Of a DNA stretch of 56,290 nucleotides, positions 24,215-33,170 are shown one piece after another; positions within the stretch are counted from its first letter, which is position 1; each line of letters starts with the position of its first letter. The position numbers were made by a program, and so were the translations under genes. Origin of the DNA: Paludibacteraceae bacterium (GTDB taxonomy: Bacteria; Bacteroidota; Bacteroidia; Bacteroidales; Paludibacteraceae). The DNA lies in assembly GCA_016302585.1 (NCBI GenBank), contig JAEDNI010000005.1:1-56290 (forward strand). The letters are read 5' to 3'. Under the pieces are notes generated by a model that saw only the letters and a program-made list of their open reading frames with translations, had not been told where the DNA came from and made no database searches.

Positions 24215-26479
24215 TTACTCGCATCCTTCATTGGGGTCAAACCACACAGGGATATCGAAGTCTTCGTCTTGCGAATAGCCTAATTCAGGATCCGCATAAA
24301 TCTTCTTCATATAAATCGCGCAGATAGGCAATGCCATTGAAGCACCTTGTCCTTCTGCCATGTAATCAAAGTGGATGCTGCGGTCTTCTCCACCTACCCA
24401 AGTACCGCTGACCAGCGAGGGTGTGAAGCAAACGAACCAACCATCCGAGTTGTTATTGGTCGTACCGGTCTTACCTCCCATCGGAGCCGTGATACCATAT
24501 TTATAACGTACACGAACACCCGTACCGCGGTCAATGACCTGACGTAGCATATAAATCATTTTGTATGCCGTTGTTTCGCTGATGATTTCATGTGTGCGCG
24601 GGGTGAAGGTACCGATGATATTACCATTGTTGTCCTCAATACGCGTTACATACAGCGGCTCGGTACGAATACCTTTGTTGGCGAAGGTGGTATAAGCATC
24701 TACCATCTCTTCTACACTTACTTCGCAAGGACCCAAACAGAGGGATACAACAGGATCGAGTTGACCTTGAATGCCGAAGGACTGCATGATTTTCACCAAT
24801 TGCTCCGGTGTGAAGAGCGACATCAGATAAGCGGACATCCAGTTGGACGACTCTTTGAGTCCCCATGCTAAGGTCACCGTGTCGCCTTGGTATTTCTTGT
24901 GTGTATCGCGCGGTGTCCAGGGGTTGCCATTGGCGTCAATGAGGGTGACCGAGTCATAGACAAAAGTCTCGCACGGCCACATTCCTTCATCCATCGCTAA
25001 GGTGAAGAGATAGGGCTTCACAGTAGAACCTACTTGTCGTCTACCCTTAGTAGCCATATCGTATTGGAAGTGCGCAAAATCAGGACCGCCTACATACGCT
25101 TTTACATGACCTGTGCGCGGGTCCATGGACATGAAACCGCAGCGTAGATAACTCTTCTGCCAGCGAATGGAGTCGTATGGTGTCATGATGGTATCGATAA
25201 GTCCGTTCTCGTACGTAAAAATCTGCATTTCGCAGGGTTGGTAGAACGACTGCATGATGGAGTCATGGCTGATGCCGGCACGTTTCATGACGCGATATCT
25301 GTCTGTCTGACGCATCGAGCGATTCATGATGCCATTTACTTCCTCTTGTGTCAAAGAACGCGAGAAAGGAGCATTCTTCTTACGCTTCAGCTCCTTGAAG
25401 AACGAAACCTGTTGTGCACGCATATGTTCGTCCACTGCCTCCTCGGCGTATTTTTGCATACGCGAGTCGATCGTTGTATAAATCTTCAGACCGTCCTGAT
25501 AGATGTCGTATTTGCTACCGTCCGCCTTGCGGTTCTTTTCGCAAAAACCGTATAAGTCATTGTTGTCCCATTGATAGCGATCGATCTTATATTGCTGTTT
25601 ATTCCAGGACGGATAATTACTCTCAATCGGTTCTTTTGCCGTTAACATCACGCGCAGATATTCCCGGAAATAGGGTGCACTTCCCTTCTTGTGATCCACT
25701 GAGCGATAATGCAAGGTGAGCGGCAGAGCCGAAACTGAATCGCAAGTCGCTTTATCGATATAGCCGTATTTCTCCATCTGGCTCAGTACGGTGTTGCGGC
25801 GGTTTCTTGCTCGCTCCGGGTGTCGTACAGGATTATAGAGCGACGGGTTCTTACACATTCCTACAAGCATCGCAGCCTCTTCGATCTTCAGGTCCTTCGG
25901 GGTAGTGGAGAAATACACCTGCGAAGCGGACTGAATACCTACGGCATTATACAGGAAGTCAAATTGGTTCAGGTACATCAGCAGAATCTCGTCTTTCGAA
26001 TAGAGTCGCTCCAATTTCGTGGCAATGATCCATTCGATCGGTTTCTGCATCGCGCGCTCCAGCGTGTTGTTGGCACGCGGAGACCATAACTGCTTTGCTA
26101 ACTGCTGGGTGATCGTACTTCCACCTCCGGCACGACCGAGTTTGAGCACCGCACGGAAGAGGGATTTGAAATCCACTCCTGTATGGCTGTAGAAGCGTGC
26201 ATCCTCGGTAGCAATGAGTGCCATCACAAGGGTATCCGAAAGGTCCTCGTAGTGAACGCCTACGCGGTTCTCGTACCGGTAATAGCGACCTAAAGACTGA
26301 TTATCGGAAGTGATGATTTCACTCGCGAAGGTGTTCTTCGGATTCCGCAGTTCCTCAAAAGGCGGCATATAGCCCCATACACCACTGATAATAGCCCACA
26401 TCGAGAGACTGATGATCAGGATGCCTCCGAAGAAAAGACTCCAAAACCAAATTAAAAATACTTTATACCAATTTTTCAT
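24215..26479 (-). CDS. mrcA: Class A penicillin-binding protein (PBP1a type)
   Basis: 754 aa. A cytoplasmic tail and one membrane anchor (VFLIWFWSLFFGGILIISLS) are followed by a GT51 glycosyltransferase (ALIATEDARFYSHTGVDFKS, GGGSTITQQLAKQLW). The transpeptidase follows with the SxxK motif in VGSTVKPYLFTLAMDEG, SxN in SSNWMSAYL and KTGTT near the end. It polymerises and cross-links peptidoglycan at the outer face of the inner membrane. Length and motif order are complete. It is upstream of the TPR/TraB/amidase genes and downstream of hemW (13-base gap), so it is probably part of a long transcript. Confidence 0.95.
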   Translation of the reverse strand: MKNWYKVFLIWFWSLFFGGILIISLSMWAIISGVWGYMPPFEELRNPKNTFASEIITSDNQSLGRYYRYENRVGVHYEDLSDTLVMALIATEDARFYSHTGVDFKSLFRAVLKLGRAGGGSTITQQLAKQLWSPRANNTLERAMQKPIEWIIATKLERLYSKDEILLMYLNQFDFLYNAVGIQSASQVYFSTTPKDLKIEEAAMLVGMCKNPSLYNPVRHPERARNRRNTVLSQMEKYGYIDKATCDSVSALPLTLHYRSVDHKKGSAPYFREYLRVMLTAKEPIESNYPSWNKQQYKIDRYQWDNNDLYGFCEKNRKADGSKYDIYQDGLKIYTTIDSRMQKYAEEAVDEHMRAQQVSFFKELKRKKNAPFSRSLTQEEVNGIMNRSMRQTDRYRVMKRAGISHDSIMQSFYQPCEMQIFTYENGLIDTIMTPYDSIRWQKSYLRCGFMSMDPRTGHVKAYVGGPDFAHFQYDMATKGRRQVGSTVKPYLFTLAMDEGMWPCETFVYDSVTLIDANGNPWTPRDTHKKYQGDTVTLAWGLKESSNWMSAYLMSLFTPEQLVKIMQSFGIQGQLDPVVSLCLGPCEVSVEEMVDAYTTFANKGIRTEPLYVTRIEDNNGNIIGTFTPRTHEIISETTAYKMIYMLRQVIDRGTGVRVRYKYGITAPMGGKTGTTNNNSDGWFVCFTPSLVSGTWVGGEDRSIHFDYMAEGQGASMALPICAIYMKKIYADPELGYSQDEDFDIPVWFDPNEGCE

Positions 26480-26492
26480 ATCTTGTATGTGT

Positions 26493-27572
26493 TTATTCGA
26501 TCATTAATTCACTGATAATGCGGTTCAGGATATGTATCCCTTCCTGCGTTGCCACTATATTTCCCTCCTTTGTCTCGCGCAGCAATCCTGCGTTTATAAA
26601 AGTCTGCGGATCGCGTTGTAAGATCTGTCGAGGTACACCTTGACGGGTTCGTAGTCCCAACATAATGCGCTCGTTATAACGCTCTTTTTCGCCTAATACT
26701 TCCTGTTCGCGTACCCAAGTACCTTCTTTTATGCCGCGGATATAGGCTTCGAGCTCATCGGCATTCCAGCTGCGTATATCCCCGATATAACTGTGTGCCC
26801 CTGCTCCTATACCGATATATGGTGTGCCGTTCCAATAGGCGCTGTTATGCTTTGACTCGTAGCCGGGTAGAGCAAAGTTACTTACCTCATAATGCACATA
26901 TCCGGCTACTTGCAGACGACTACATAAAGTATCGTACATCGCGTTCTCTGTACCCTCATCAATTGGCGTGAGTGTACCTTCTTCGATCATCCTCGTCATT
27001 CTCGTGCCTTCTTCATACATCAGCCCGTAGGACGAGATATGTTGTACACCAAGCGATAAAGCGGTCGTTATGTCTTGCTCCCATTGGGCTATCGTTTGGG
27101 TCGGCAGGGCGTACATCAGGTCGATCGAAATATTTGTTATTCCTGCCTCCTGTGCCAGACGTACCGCCGCTTTGGCTTGCGCAGCATTGTGTCGTCTGCC
27201 AATCAACTGTAGCAACTCGTCCTGAAAGGACTGAATCCCGATAGACAGACGGTTTATCCCTGCTTCCTTAATCGCCCGTATATATTCCTCAGACGCATCG
27301 CCCGGATTCATCTCCATCGTGATCTCTATGGCGTCCTGCGTGCCGATCGCCTCAACAATCCGTTGTATGTCGCGTGCAGCCAGAGTACTCGGTGTTCCGC
27401 CGCCGATATAGATAGTTCGTATGGGCTCGTGTGCTTCGCCTTTACGAGCTTTTATCTCTTGCAGCACCGCTTCGATATAGGCTTCTCTTTGCTCCAACAA
27501 GGTGGTGGAGAAGAAATCGCAATACAAGCAGCGCTTCTTGCAAAACGGAATATGTACGTATACGCCGGCCAC
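26493..27572 (-). CDS. hemW: Radical SAM heme chaperone HemW
   Basis: 359 aa. The N-terminus VYVHIPFCKKRCLYCDFFST has the CxxxCxxC cluster motif, with the final C-x-F rather than C-x-C. That separates HemW from true coproporphyrinogen dehydrogenase HemN. Further motifs are TIYIGGGTPSTL, MNPGD and LSIGIQSF, and the C-terminal HemN_C part (IMLGLRTRQGV) is also present. It binds heme and transfers it to respiratory enzymes. Length is normal. Gaps to both neighbours are short, with a CTAAA-type heptad repeat upstream. Confidence 0.93.
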   Translation of the reverse strand: MAGVYVHIPFCKKRCLYCDFFSTTLLEQREAYIEAVLQEIKARKGEAHEPIRTIYIGGGTPSTLAARDIQRIVEAIGTQDAIEITMEMNPGDASEEYIRAIKEAGINRLSIGIQSFQDELLQLIGRRHNAAQAKAAVRLAQEAGITNISIDLMYALPTQTIAQWEQDITTALSLGVQHISSYGLMYEEGTRMTRMIEEGTLTPIDEGTENAMYDTLCSRLQVAGYVHYEVSNFALPGYESKHNSAYWNGTPYIGIGAGAHSYIGDIRSWNADELEAYIRGIKEGTWVREQEVLGEKERYNERIMLGLRTRQGVPRQILQRDPQTFINAGLLRETKEGNIVATQEGIHILNRIISELMIE

Positions 27573-27575
27573 TAA

Positions 27576-27604
27576 TCGCTAAATCCTAAACGCTAAACCC
27601 AAAC
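27576..27604. repeat. Heptamer repeat between hemW and rarA
   Basis: Plus-strand TCGCTAA, ATCCTAA, ACGCTAA, ACCCAAA, of period 7. It fills the gap between the hemW ATG and the rarA stop. Confidence 0.75.
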
Positions 27605-27605
27605 C

Positions 27606-28826
27606 TCAATCCTTTTTCCAAAACGTCGTTCCTTTTAACTCGTCCGGTAAGTACTGCTGTTCCACCCAGTGTCCCGGAAAATCGTGCGGGTACTTATATC
27701 CGTCCGAGTAGCCCAAGTCCTTCATTAGCGACGTAGGCGCGTTACGAAGGTGCAGTGGAACGGGTAAGTTTCCTGTCTCACGGACTTTCGCCAAAGCCTC
27801 GTCAATGGCAAGATATGCGGAGTTGTCCTTCTTGCATGTCGCTAAATAAATCGTTGTCTCAGCTAACGGAATACGCCCTTCCGGCCATCCGATCTTGTTC
27901 ACTACATCAAAACAGGTATTAGCTAACAGCATCGCGTTCGGGTTCGCCAACCCGATATCTTCACTGGCCGAAATAACCAGCCGTCGTGCAATGAACTTCG
28001 GGTCCTCGCCGCCTTCTAACATGCGGGCCAGCCAGTAAATAGCCGCCTGTGGGTCACTGCCGCGAATAGATTTAATGAAAGCCGAGATGATGTCGTAGTG
28101 CATTTCCCCGTCCTTATCATACGCCACAGGATTTTGCTGCAATTGTTTCGTCACAGTGTCATTATCAATTACCCGGGCACCGCTGTTGCTGACCAATTCA
28201 AGGATATTGAGCAGTTTGCGTGCATCCCCTCCGCTGTAGCGCAGCAGCGCTTCTGTTTCCTTGACCTGCAGTCCCAGATTCCTGATGTACTCGTCTTTGG
28301 TCAGCACCCTGTTGAGCAGTTCTAACAGATCTTCCTTGTCCAGCGATTTCAGTACATATACCTGACAGCGACTGAGCAAAGGAGTGATCACCTCAAAACT
28401 CGGGTTCTCTGTTGTCGCACCGACCAGAGTGATCGTTCCTTCTTCTACAGCGCCTAACAAACTGTCCTGTTGACTCTTGCTGAAGCGATGGATCTCATCG
28501 ATGAAGAGAATAGGACTTCTCCCGTCTGCAGGAGCAAAGAGACCGCTATTGATAGACGCATTGCGTTTCGCTTTGTCTATCACGTCTCTTACTTCCTTCA
28601 CGCCGCTTGTCACGGCACTCAGCGTATAGAACGGTCGCTGGAGTTGATGCGCGATGATACGGGCAAGAGTGGTCTTTCCTACACCCGGAGGGCCCCATAG
28701 GATGAAACTGGCGATATTACCGCTCTCTATCATCTGGCGCAGGATTGCTCCTTCGCCGACCAGGTGCTTTTGACCTATGTAATCGTTTAGCGTCTTTGGA
28801 CGCATGCGTTCTGCTAAAGGTAACAT
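27606..28826 (-). CDS. rarA: Replication-associated recombination protein A (RarA/MgsA)
   Basis: 406-aa clamp-loader-like AAA+ ATPase. RPKTLNDYIGQKHLVGEGAI is followed by Walker A ILWGPPGVGKTTLARII and Walker B ILFIDEIHRFSKSQQDSLL. The sensor motif is GATTENPSFEV. The C-terminal tetramerisation domain follows (RGSDPQAAIYWLARMLEGG). It acts at stalled forks and single-strand gaps. The ATG overlaps the recN end by 13 bases, so the two repair genes are translationally linked. Confidence 0.96.
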   Translation of the reverse strand: MLPLAERMRPKTLNDYIGQKHLVGEGAILRQMIESGNIASFILWGPPGVGKTTLARIIAHQLQRPFYTLSAVTSGVKEVRDVIDKAKRNASINSGLFAPADGRSPILFIDEIHRFSKSQQDSLLGAVEEGTITLVGATTENPSFEVITPLLSRCQVYVLKSLDKEDLLELLNRVLTKDEYIRNLGLQVKETEALLRYSGGDARKLLNILELVSNSGARVIDNDTVTKQLQQNPVAYDKDGEMHYDIISAFIKSIRGSDPQAAIYWLARMLEGGEDPKFIARRLVISASEDIGLANPNAMLLANTCFDVVNKIGWPEGRIPLAETTIYLATCKKDNSAYLAIDEALAKVRETGNLPVPLHLRNAPTSLMKDLGYSDGYKYPHDFPGHWVEQQYLPDELKGTTFWKKD

Positions 28827-30391
28827 AATAACTGTTTGGCGTTAGCAATAGCTTCGGGTGAGGGGTTCTTACCACTCAGCATCGAAGCGATCTCTATGAT
28901 ACGTTCTTCTTCGTTGAGACGGCTTATATGGGTCTCCGTGCGAGAACTCGTATCGGCTTTATATACTTTATAATGGTGCTCTCCCCGTGCCGCTATCTGC
29001 GGTAAATGGGTGATTACAATAATTTGTCGATGTTTCGCCATTTCTCGCATGATGGACGCCATTTGGGTCGCGATATCGCCACTCACACCCGTGTCTATCT
29101 CATCGAAGATAATCGTCGGTAGACCTTTCGTTGAGGCGATCAAGGCTTTCACGCATAGCATGAGTCGACTGATCTCACCGCCCGAAGCCACTTCACTCAC
29201 ATTGCGCAAACTCTGGTTGAGGTTGGCTGCAAAAAGGAGTTGCACTTCATCGCATCCTTTGGGTGTGAAGTCCGTGGTAGGGTTCAGTTCAATAGCTACA
29301 TTCGCGTGTGCTACACCTAACTGCTTGAGGTTGGCTATCAGGCGTTCACAAATCGGTTTTGTCACCGCTTTGCGACTCTTCGTTAACGCTTCTGCCGCTT
29401 TGGTCAAGGCAGCCCGCTGCTGCTCCATCTCTTTCTGTGCGTTAGCGATATCAAAATCAAAACTATCCAGCCGATTTACTTGTTCCGCTAACTCATCGCG
29501 CAGCGCGATCAGTTCCGTTTCATTGGCTGCATTGAATTTATGCAAGAGGGTATTCAAACTCTCCATGCGTTCTTCCACCCATTGCAGTCTTTGCGGGTCC
29601 ATCTCGACACGACCGGCCATACGCTCGGCTTCATGGCAGATATCTTGTAACTCTATGCGCGCACTGTCGATACGCTCCTGCAGTTCCGGAGCCGCTTCGT
29701 CTAAACGACACGCACGCAGCGCCTCTATCGCACTACCTTGCTCCCCTTGTAAGGCCGCTACCGCAGTCTCGAGGGCCATTCGAATCTCTTCGGCATGGCT
29801 CAAACGGTACTGCTCTTGCTCTAACTGCTCCAGTTCACCTTCCTGCAGTCCCGCTTCGTCTAAGAGCTTATAGCGATACTGAATATAGTCGGCATCCTGC
29901 TGACTTTTCTTGGCCAAGTTTTGCAGTTTATGCAAAGCTTCAACGGCTGCTGTGTACGCTTCGTATCGAGTGCTGTAGTCGGCCTGCTGAGGTTCGTTCT
30001 GCGCGATGGCATCTACGATCTCCAATTGGAAATCCGCGTTTTCGATCATCAAGTTCGCATGTTGGCTATGAATATCGATCAGTTTATTGGCCAGAACTTT
30101 CAGTTCTTGCAGCGTGACTACACTGTCATCCACGAACGAGCGACTTTTCCCATTGGCGTATAACTCACGACGGATAATCCCCTCATCAAATTCGGCCTCA
30201 ATGATACATTTCTCTTCTCCGTCTGTAATGGCTTTGCTGTCGGCACGGGCACCCAGGACCAACGCCAGAGCACCTAAGATGATACTCTTACCGGCACCTG
30301 TCTCACCGGTCATTACGGAGAAACCGGATGCAAAATCGATATCCAGGTAACTGATCAGTGCGTAGTTTTGTATGTGTAAATGCTTGAGCAT
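28814..30391 (-). CDS. recN: DNA repair protein RecN (SMC-like)
   Basis: 525 aa. An N-terminal ATPase half (MLKHLHIQNYALISYLDIDF, then GETGAGKSIILGAL) and a central antiparallel coiled coil (about 150-350) are followed by the C-terminal half with signature EVASGGEISRLMLCVKAL, Walker B TIIFDEIDTGVSGDIA and VITHLPQIAA. It helps double-strand-break repair by holding DNA. It is slightly shorter than many RecN proteins but all ATPase motifs are present. In Bacteroidota the DUF4835/PorD gene commonly adjoins recN, as here. Confidence 0.96.
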   Translation of the reverse strand: MLKHLHIQNYALISYLDIDFASGFSVMTGETGAGKSIILGALALVLGARADSKAITDGEEKCIIEAEFDEGIIRRELYANGKSRSFVDDSVVTLQELKVLANKLIDIHSQHANLMIENADFQLEIVDAIAQNEPQQADYSTRYEAYTAAVEALHKLQNLAKKSQQDADYIQYRYKLLDEAGLQEGELEQLEQEQYRLSHAEEIRMALETAVAALQGEQGSAIEALRACRLDEAAPELQERIDSARIELQDICHEAERMAGRVEMDPQRLQWVEERMESLNTLLHKFNAANETELIALRDELAEQVNRLDSFDFDIANAQKEMEQQRAALTKAAEALTKSRKAVTKPICERLIANLKQLGVAHANVAIELNPTTDFTPKGCDEVQLLFAANLNQSLRNVSEVASGGEISRLMLCVKALIASTKGLPTIIFDEIDTGVSGDIATQMASIMREMAKHRQIIVITHLPQIAARGEHHYKVYKADTSSRTETHISRLNEEERIIEIASMLSGKNPSPEAIANAKQLLCYL

Positions 30392-30421
30392 TAAATAAAA
30401 AATCTAAAATCTAAAATATCG
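30392..30421. repeat. Heptamer repeat between recN and the porD-like gene
   Basis: Plus-strand AAATCTA, AAATCTA, AAATATC, of period 7, between the recN ATG and the stop of the PorD-like gene. Confidence 0.7.
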
Positions 30422-30423
30422 AA

Positions 30424-31338
30424 TTATTCATTGATACGATCATACGTATTCTGCCTCGTAGGATCAATATCGATCAGTAGATCATACACTTCTTTTTTCT
30501 CTTTATCCGTTCCTTTGTGGAAGATATCTACCAGTTCATCGGCCTTGGCATCTAGGAATGTATTAATCACATACGTTGCCGGACGGGCACGATAGGCTTC
30601 TTTCAATACCGGCAGTCCTTCGGCAATACGGGCTCTTCCGTTGGTCACATTTCCGCTCATCTCATCCAAACCAAGACGATGGTATTCGTAATAGAAGTTG
30701 CGATATTTCTTAAAGGCCTCGTCCTGCAAGTTATTAATCATTGCATAGCGGTTTCTGTTGCTGTCAAAGGCCAACCATCCCTTCTGTTCACTTCCTTCCA
30801 TGCTGGCGGACTGACAGGCGTTCACGATCTCCTCGCACATGCGGAAACAAGGTGTACCGCCCAGACGCTGGTAACTATCCATGTCATGACCGATGATCAG
30901 ATAGCTGTAGTACGCCAACATCGCCGTGAGGTTCGTTGTGAACTGATTTTGTTGCCATTCGATACGGTCGAACTCCTGGTAGGTGAAGTTAAACGCATTG
31001 TCTTTGAAGTTCAACAGTGGGGTAGTGTAGGTCGTGCCATACACAGGACGACGACTCTGGAGCGTCATTTCGCAGGAATACGAATTATCCAGCACCTGTT
31101 TCACTACGATCAGCATGCTGCATTCAATCTTCTCTGTCTCCGCAAAGGTCATATTTGTCCAGCGGTTCTGATTCATATACTCCTCAATACCTTGCTTCAG
31201 GGTCTCGTATACCTGTTTGTTCGAACCCTCTATCTGGTCGGAGTTAATGGTCACGGTGCAATTCAGTTCCTGCGCACCGGCCGAAACGAACCACATACTG
31301 CAAAGCCCCAAGACGATATATCTCAAATCATAAATCAT
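30424..31338 (-). CDS. PorD-like (DUF4835) type IX secretion protein
   Basis: 304 aa. A signal peptide (IVLGLCSMWFVSAGAQ) is followed by ELNCTVTINSDQIEGSNKQV, the standard start of DUF4835 proteins. Then come WTNMTFAETEKIECSM and FDRIEWQQNQFTTNLTAMLA. DUF4835 proteins are named PorD in T9SS-bearing Bacteroidota. The recN neighbour is the usual context. It should be periplasmic or outer-membrane associated. The ATG and first codons (MIYDLRY) lie inside a heptad repeat, so the n-region of the signal peptide is made of repeat sequence. Confidence 0.85.
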   Translation of the reverse strand: MIYDLRYIVLGLCSMWFVSAGAQELNCTVTINSDQIEGSNKQVYETLKQGIEEYMNQNRWTNMTFAETEKIECSMLIVVKQVLDNSYSCEMTLQSRRPVYGTTYTTPLLNFKDNAFNFTYQEFDRIEWQQNQFTTNLTAMLAYYSYLIIGHDMDSYQRLGGTPCFRMCEEIVNACQSASMEGSEQKGWLAFDSNRNRYAMINNLQDEAFKKYRNFYYEYHRLGLDEMSGNVTNGRARIAEGLPVLKEAYRARPATYVINTFLDAKADELVDIFHKGTDKEKKEVYDLLIDIDPTRQNTYDRINE

Positions 31339-31368
31339 AAATCACAAATCACAAATCACAAATATCAA
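31327..31368 (-). repeat. Heptamer repeat overlapping the porD-like start
   Basis: Plus-strand ATCATAA twice, ATCACAA three times, then ATATCAA, of period 7. It spans the gap to DUF4831 and the first codons of the PorD-like gene (ATG at 31338). Confidence 0.9.
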
Positions 31369-32415
31369 TTATTTTGTAATTGATTCTACATTTCCTGTTT
31401 GCTCATTGAAGAGGATGGTCGGTAGGTCAGCTGACTTGAACAACTCTTTCGTTAAGGGCACATCGACTCCTATTTGCGCAATGGGGATATTGCGCTCACC
31501 GAGAGCATTGTCTTTATACACCACTTTCACATCCGCATTACCCGGCAAGTTATATACGATCGGACTCAACTCCACGCTTTTTTTCTTCTGCTTCATCTCG
31601 TCCGGCGTAGAAGAGAGATAGCGTTGCGGGTGCATTTCTACTTGCACACGGATCGTGTCTGCATCGATGTTCTCTGCGTCGGTAAATCCGTTCTCTTCCG
31701 AGAAGAACCACATTGTCTGCGCAGCTTCTGCCGGGTCAAACACCACGCGCTTGGTCTCTGTCGAACGAACGGTCTTGCCTACAAAGAGTTCCGTCAAGGC
31801 CTGCTCTTGTTTATCCAATTCGTCCAACACCAGTTGCATCGCCTTACCGTCAGCCGGTTCTTTCTCCACTTCACCGCTCAGCAGGAACATACGGGTCTCG
31901 CGAATATGCATTATCTGTTGTGCTACGGCATGGGCCTGAGCCAGCGGGGTCGCTGCTTTAAGTACATTCTCCATGTAGGGAACAGCCAGTTGAGCTGCTT
32001 CTTTCGCTTTCTCCTGCGGGTGCTTCGGGAAGGCTTTCTTCTCGCTCTTGTCCAGCGGTACGTTATAACCCACTAACAAACCCTTGGCATTGATGTTCAG
32101 CAACATCGGAATACCTGCGTTTGCACTCACTTTATGCGGACGATTATAGTCCGTGGACGTGTGGGTAGTGATACGTACGTCATGGAGGCGATGGGTCGTT
32201 CTGGTCTCCTTCACCCATTCTTTCACACCCAACATACTCTCGGCATACTGGGCATAGATACCTGCTTCTTGACGTTCTACCGTGTAATTGAAATTCAGCA
32301 CCACGTCAGTCTTCGGCGAATAATACACGAGTGCCGACTCATCGCGTGCTACTACCTGTGCCATAACAGCACCTGCCATACATGCTCCTACGAGCAGCAA
32401 AAAAATCTTTTTCAT
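31369..32415 (-). CDS. DUF4831 family exported protein
   Basis: 348 aa with a signal peptide (MKKIFLLLVGACMAGAVMAQ). The start of the mature part (SALVYYSPKTDVVLNFNYTV), the segment LLNINAKGLLVGYN and ETRMFLLSGEVEKEPADGKA match my memory of DUF4831, a Bacteroidales-specific exported family of unknown function. There is no catalytic motif. It sits between aroE and the PorD-like gene, with AT-rich repeat gaps (30 and 38 bases). Confidence 0.75.
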   Translation of the reverse strand: MKKIFLLLVGACMAGAVMAQVVARDESALVYYSPKTDVVLNFNYTVERQEAGIYAQYAESMLGVKEWVKETRTTHRLHDVRITTHTSTDYNRPHKVSANAGIPMLLNINAKGLLVGYNVPLDKSEKKAFPKHPQEKAKEAAQLAVPYMENVLKAATPLAQAHAVAQQIMHIRETRMFLLSGEVEKEPADGKAMQLVLDELDKQEQALTELFVGKTVRSTETKRVVFDPAEAAQTMWFFSEENGFTDAENIDADTIRVQVEMHPQRYLSSTPDEMKQKKKSVELSPIVYNLPGNADVKVVYKDNALGERNIPIAQIGVDVPLTKELFKSADLPTILFNEQTGNVESITK

Positions 32416-32453
32416 ATATAATATATAATATCAAAAATCTAAAATCTCCAATG

Positions 32454-33170
32454 TCAATTGGACCATATCTCCCATGCTGCTTTGGCCTGTTCTTTCAGCA
32501 TCTCCATGCCGTTCTTGATACGTGCTCCTTGTGCCTTGCCTTTGCGTAAGAAAAGGGTCTCTTCCGGGTTATACACACAGTCATACAACAAATGTTGTGC
32601 CGAAATACATTCATACGGAATAGGCGGATAACTGTTCATGTCAGGAAACATACCCAAGGGCGTACAATTAATAATCAGCGTGTGCTGCTGCATTACTTCG
32701 GCGCTCAGGTCCTCATAGGTAATCGCGCCATGTTGCGGCGTACGACTGACGATCGTGGGCGTAATACCTAACTGGTGCAAAGCGTAACATACGGCTTTCG
32801 AAGCACCACCTGTTCCGAGTACCAAGGCCTGACGGTCTGCGGGTCGTAACAAAGGACGGATGGAAGCCAGAAAACCGATGCCGTCTGTGTTATATCCTTT
32901 GTGTTGATAGACTACATTCACCGCACCGATCGCTTTTGCAGACTCATCCAGTTCGTTCAGATAGGGTATGATCGTCTGTTTGTACGGATAGGTCACATTG
33001 AATCCGTCCAAGGTATCCAATAAATCCCCAATGACCGATGACCATTTACCATCAGGTACGGAGTACAAATCATACTCCGCCTCAATTCCTTCAGCCGCAA
33101 ACTTCTCGTTGAAGAGTTTGGCTGAGAGCGAGTGCTCCAATGGATATCCTATTATACCGTAGTGATGCAT
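32454..33170 (-). CDS. aroE: Shikimate dehydrogenase
   Basis: 238 aa. The substrate motif is YPLEHSLSAKLFNEKF, with the catalytic Lys in FNVTYPYKQTI. The NADP-binding glycine loop is VLGTGGASKAVCYAL, followed by INCTPLGMFPD. It reduces 3-dehydroshikimate to shikimate in aromatic amino-acid and chorismate synthesis. The protein is short for the family (usual 245-280 aa) but complete. Its ATG overlaps the end of tilS by 19 bases. Confidence 0.94.
   Translation of the reverse strand: MHHYGIIGYPLEHSLSAKLFNEKFAAEGIEAEYDLYSVPDGKWSSVIGDLLDTLDGFNVTYPYKQTIIPYLNELDESAKAIGAVNVVYQHKGYNTDGIGFLASIRPLLRPADRQALVLGTGGASKAVCYALHQLGITPTIVSRTPQHGAITYEDLSAEVMQQHTLIINCTPLGMFPDMNSYPPIPYECISAQHLLYDCVYNPEETLFLRKGKAQGARIKNGMEMLKEQAKAAWEIWSN

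Noticed and set aside
29010..29873. 287-aa open frame opposite recN
   Set aside because: Ser/Arg/Cys-rich shadow translation of recN codons; no promoter or family motif.
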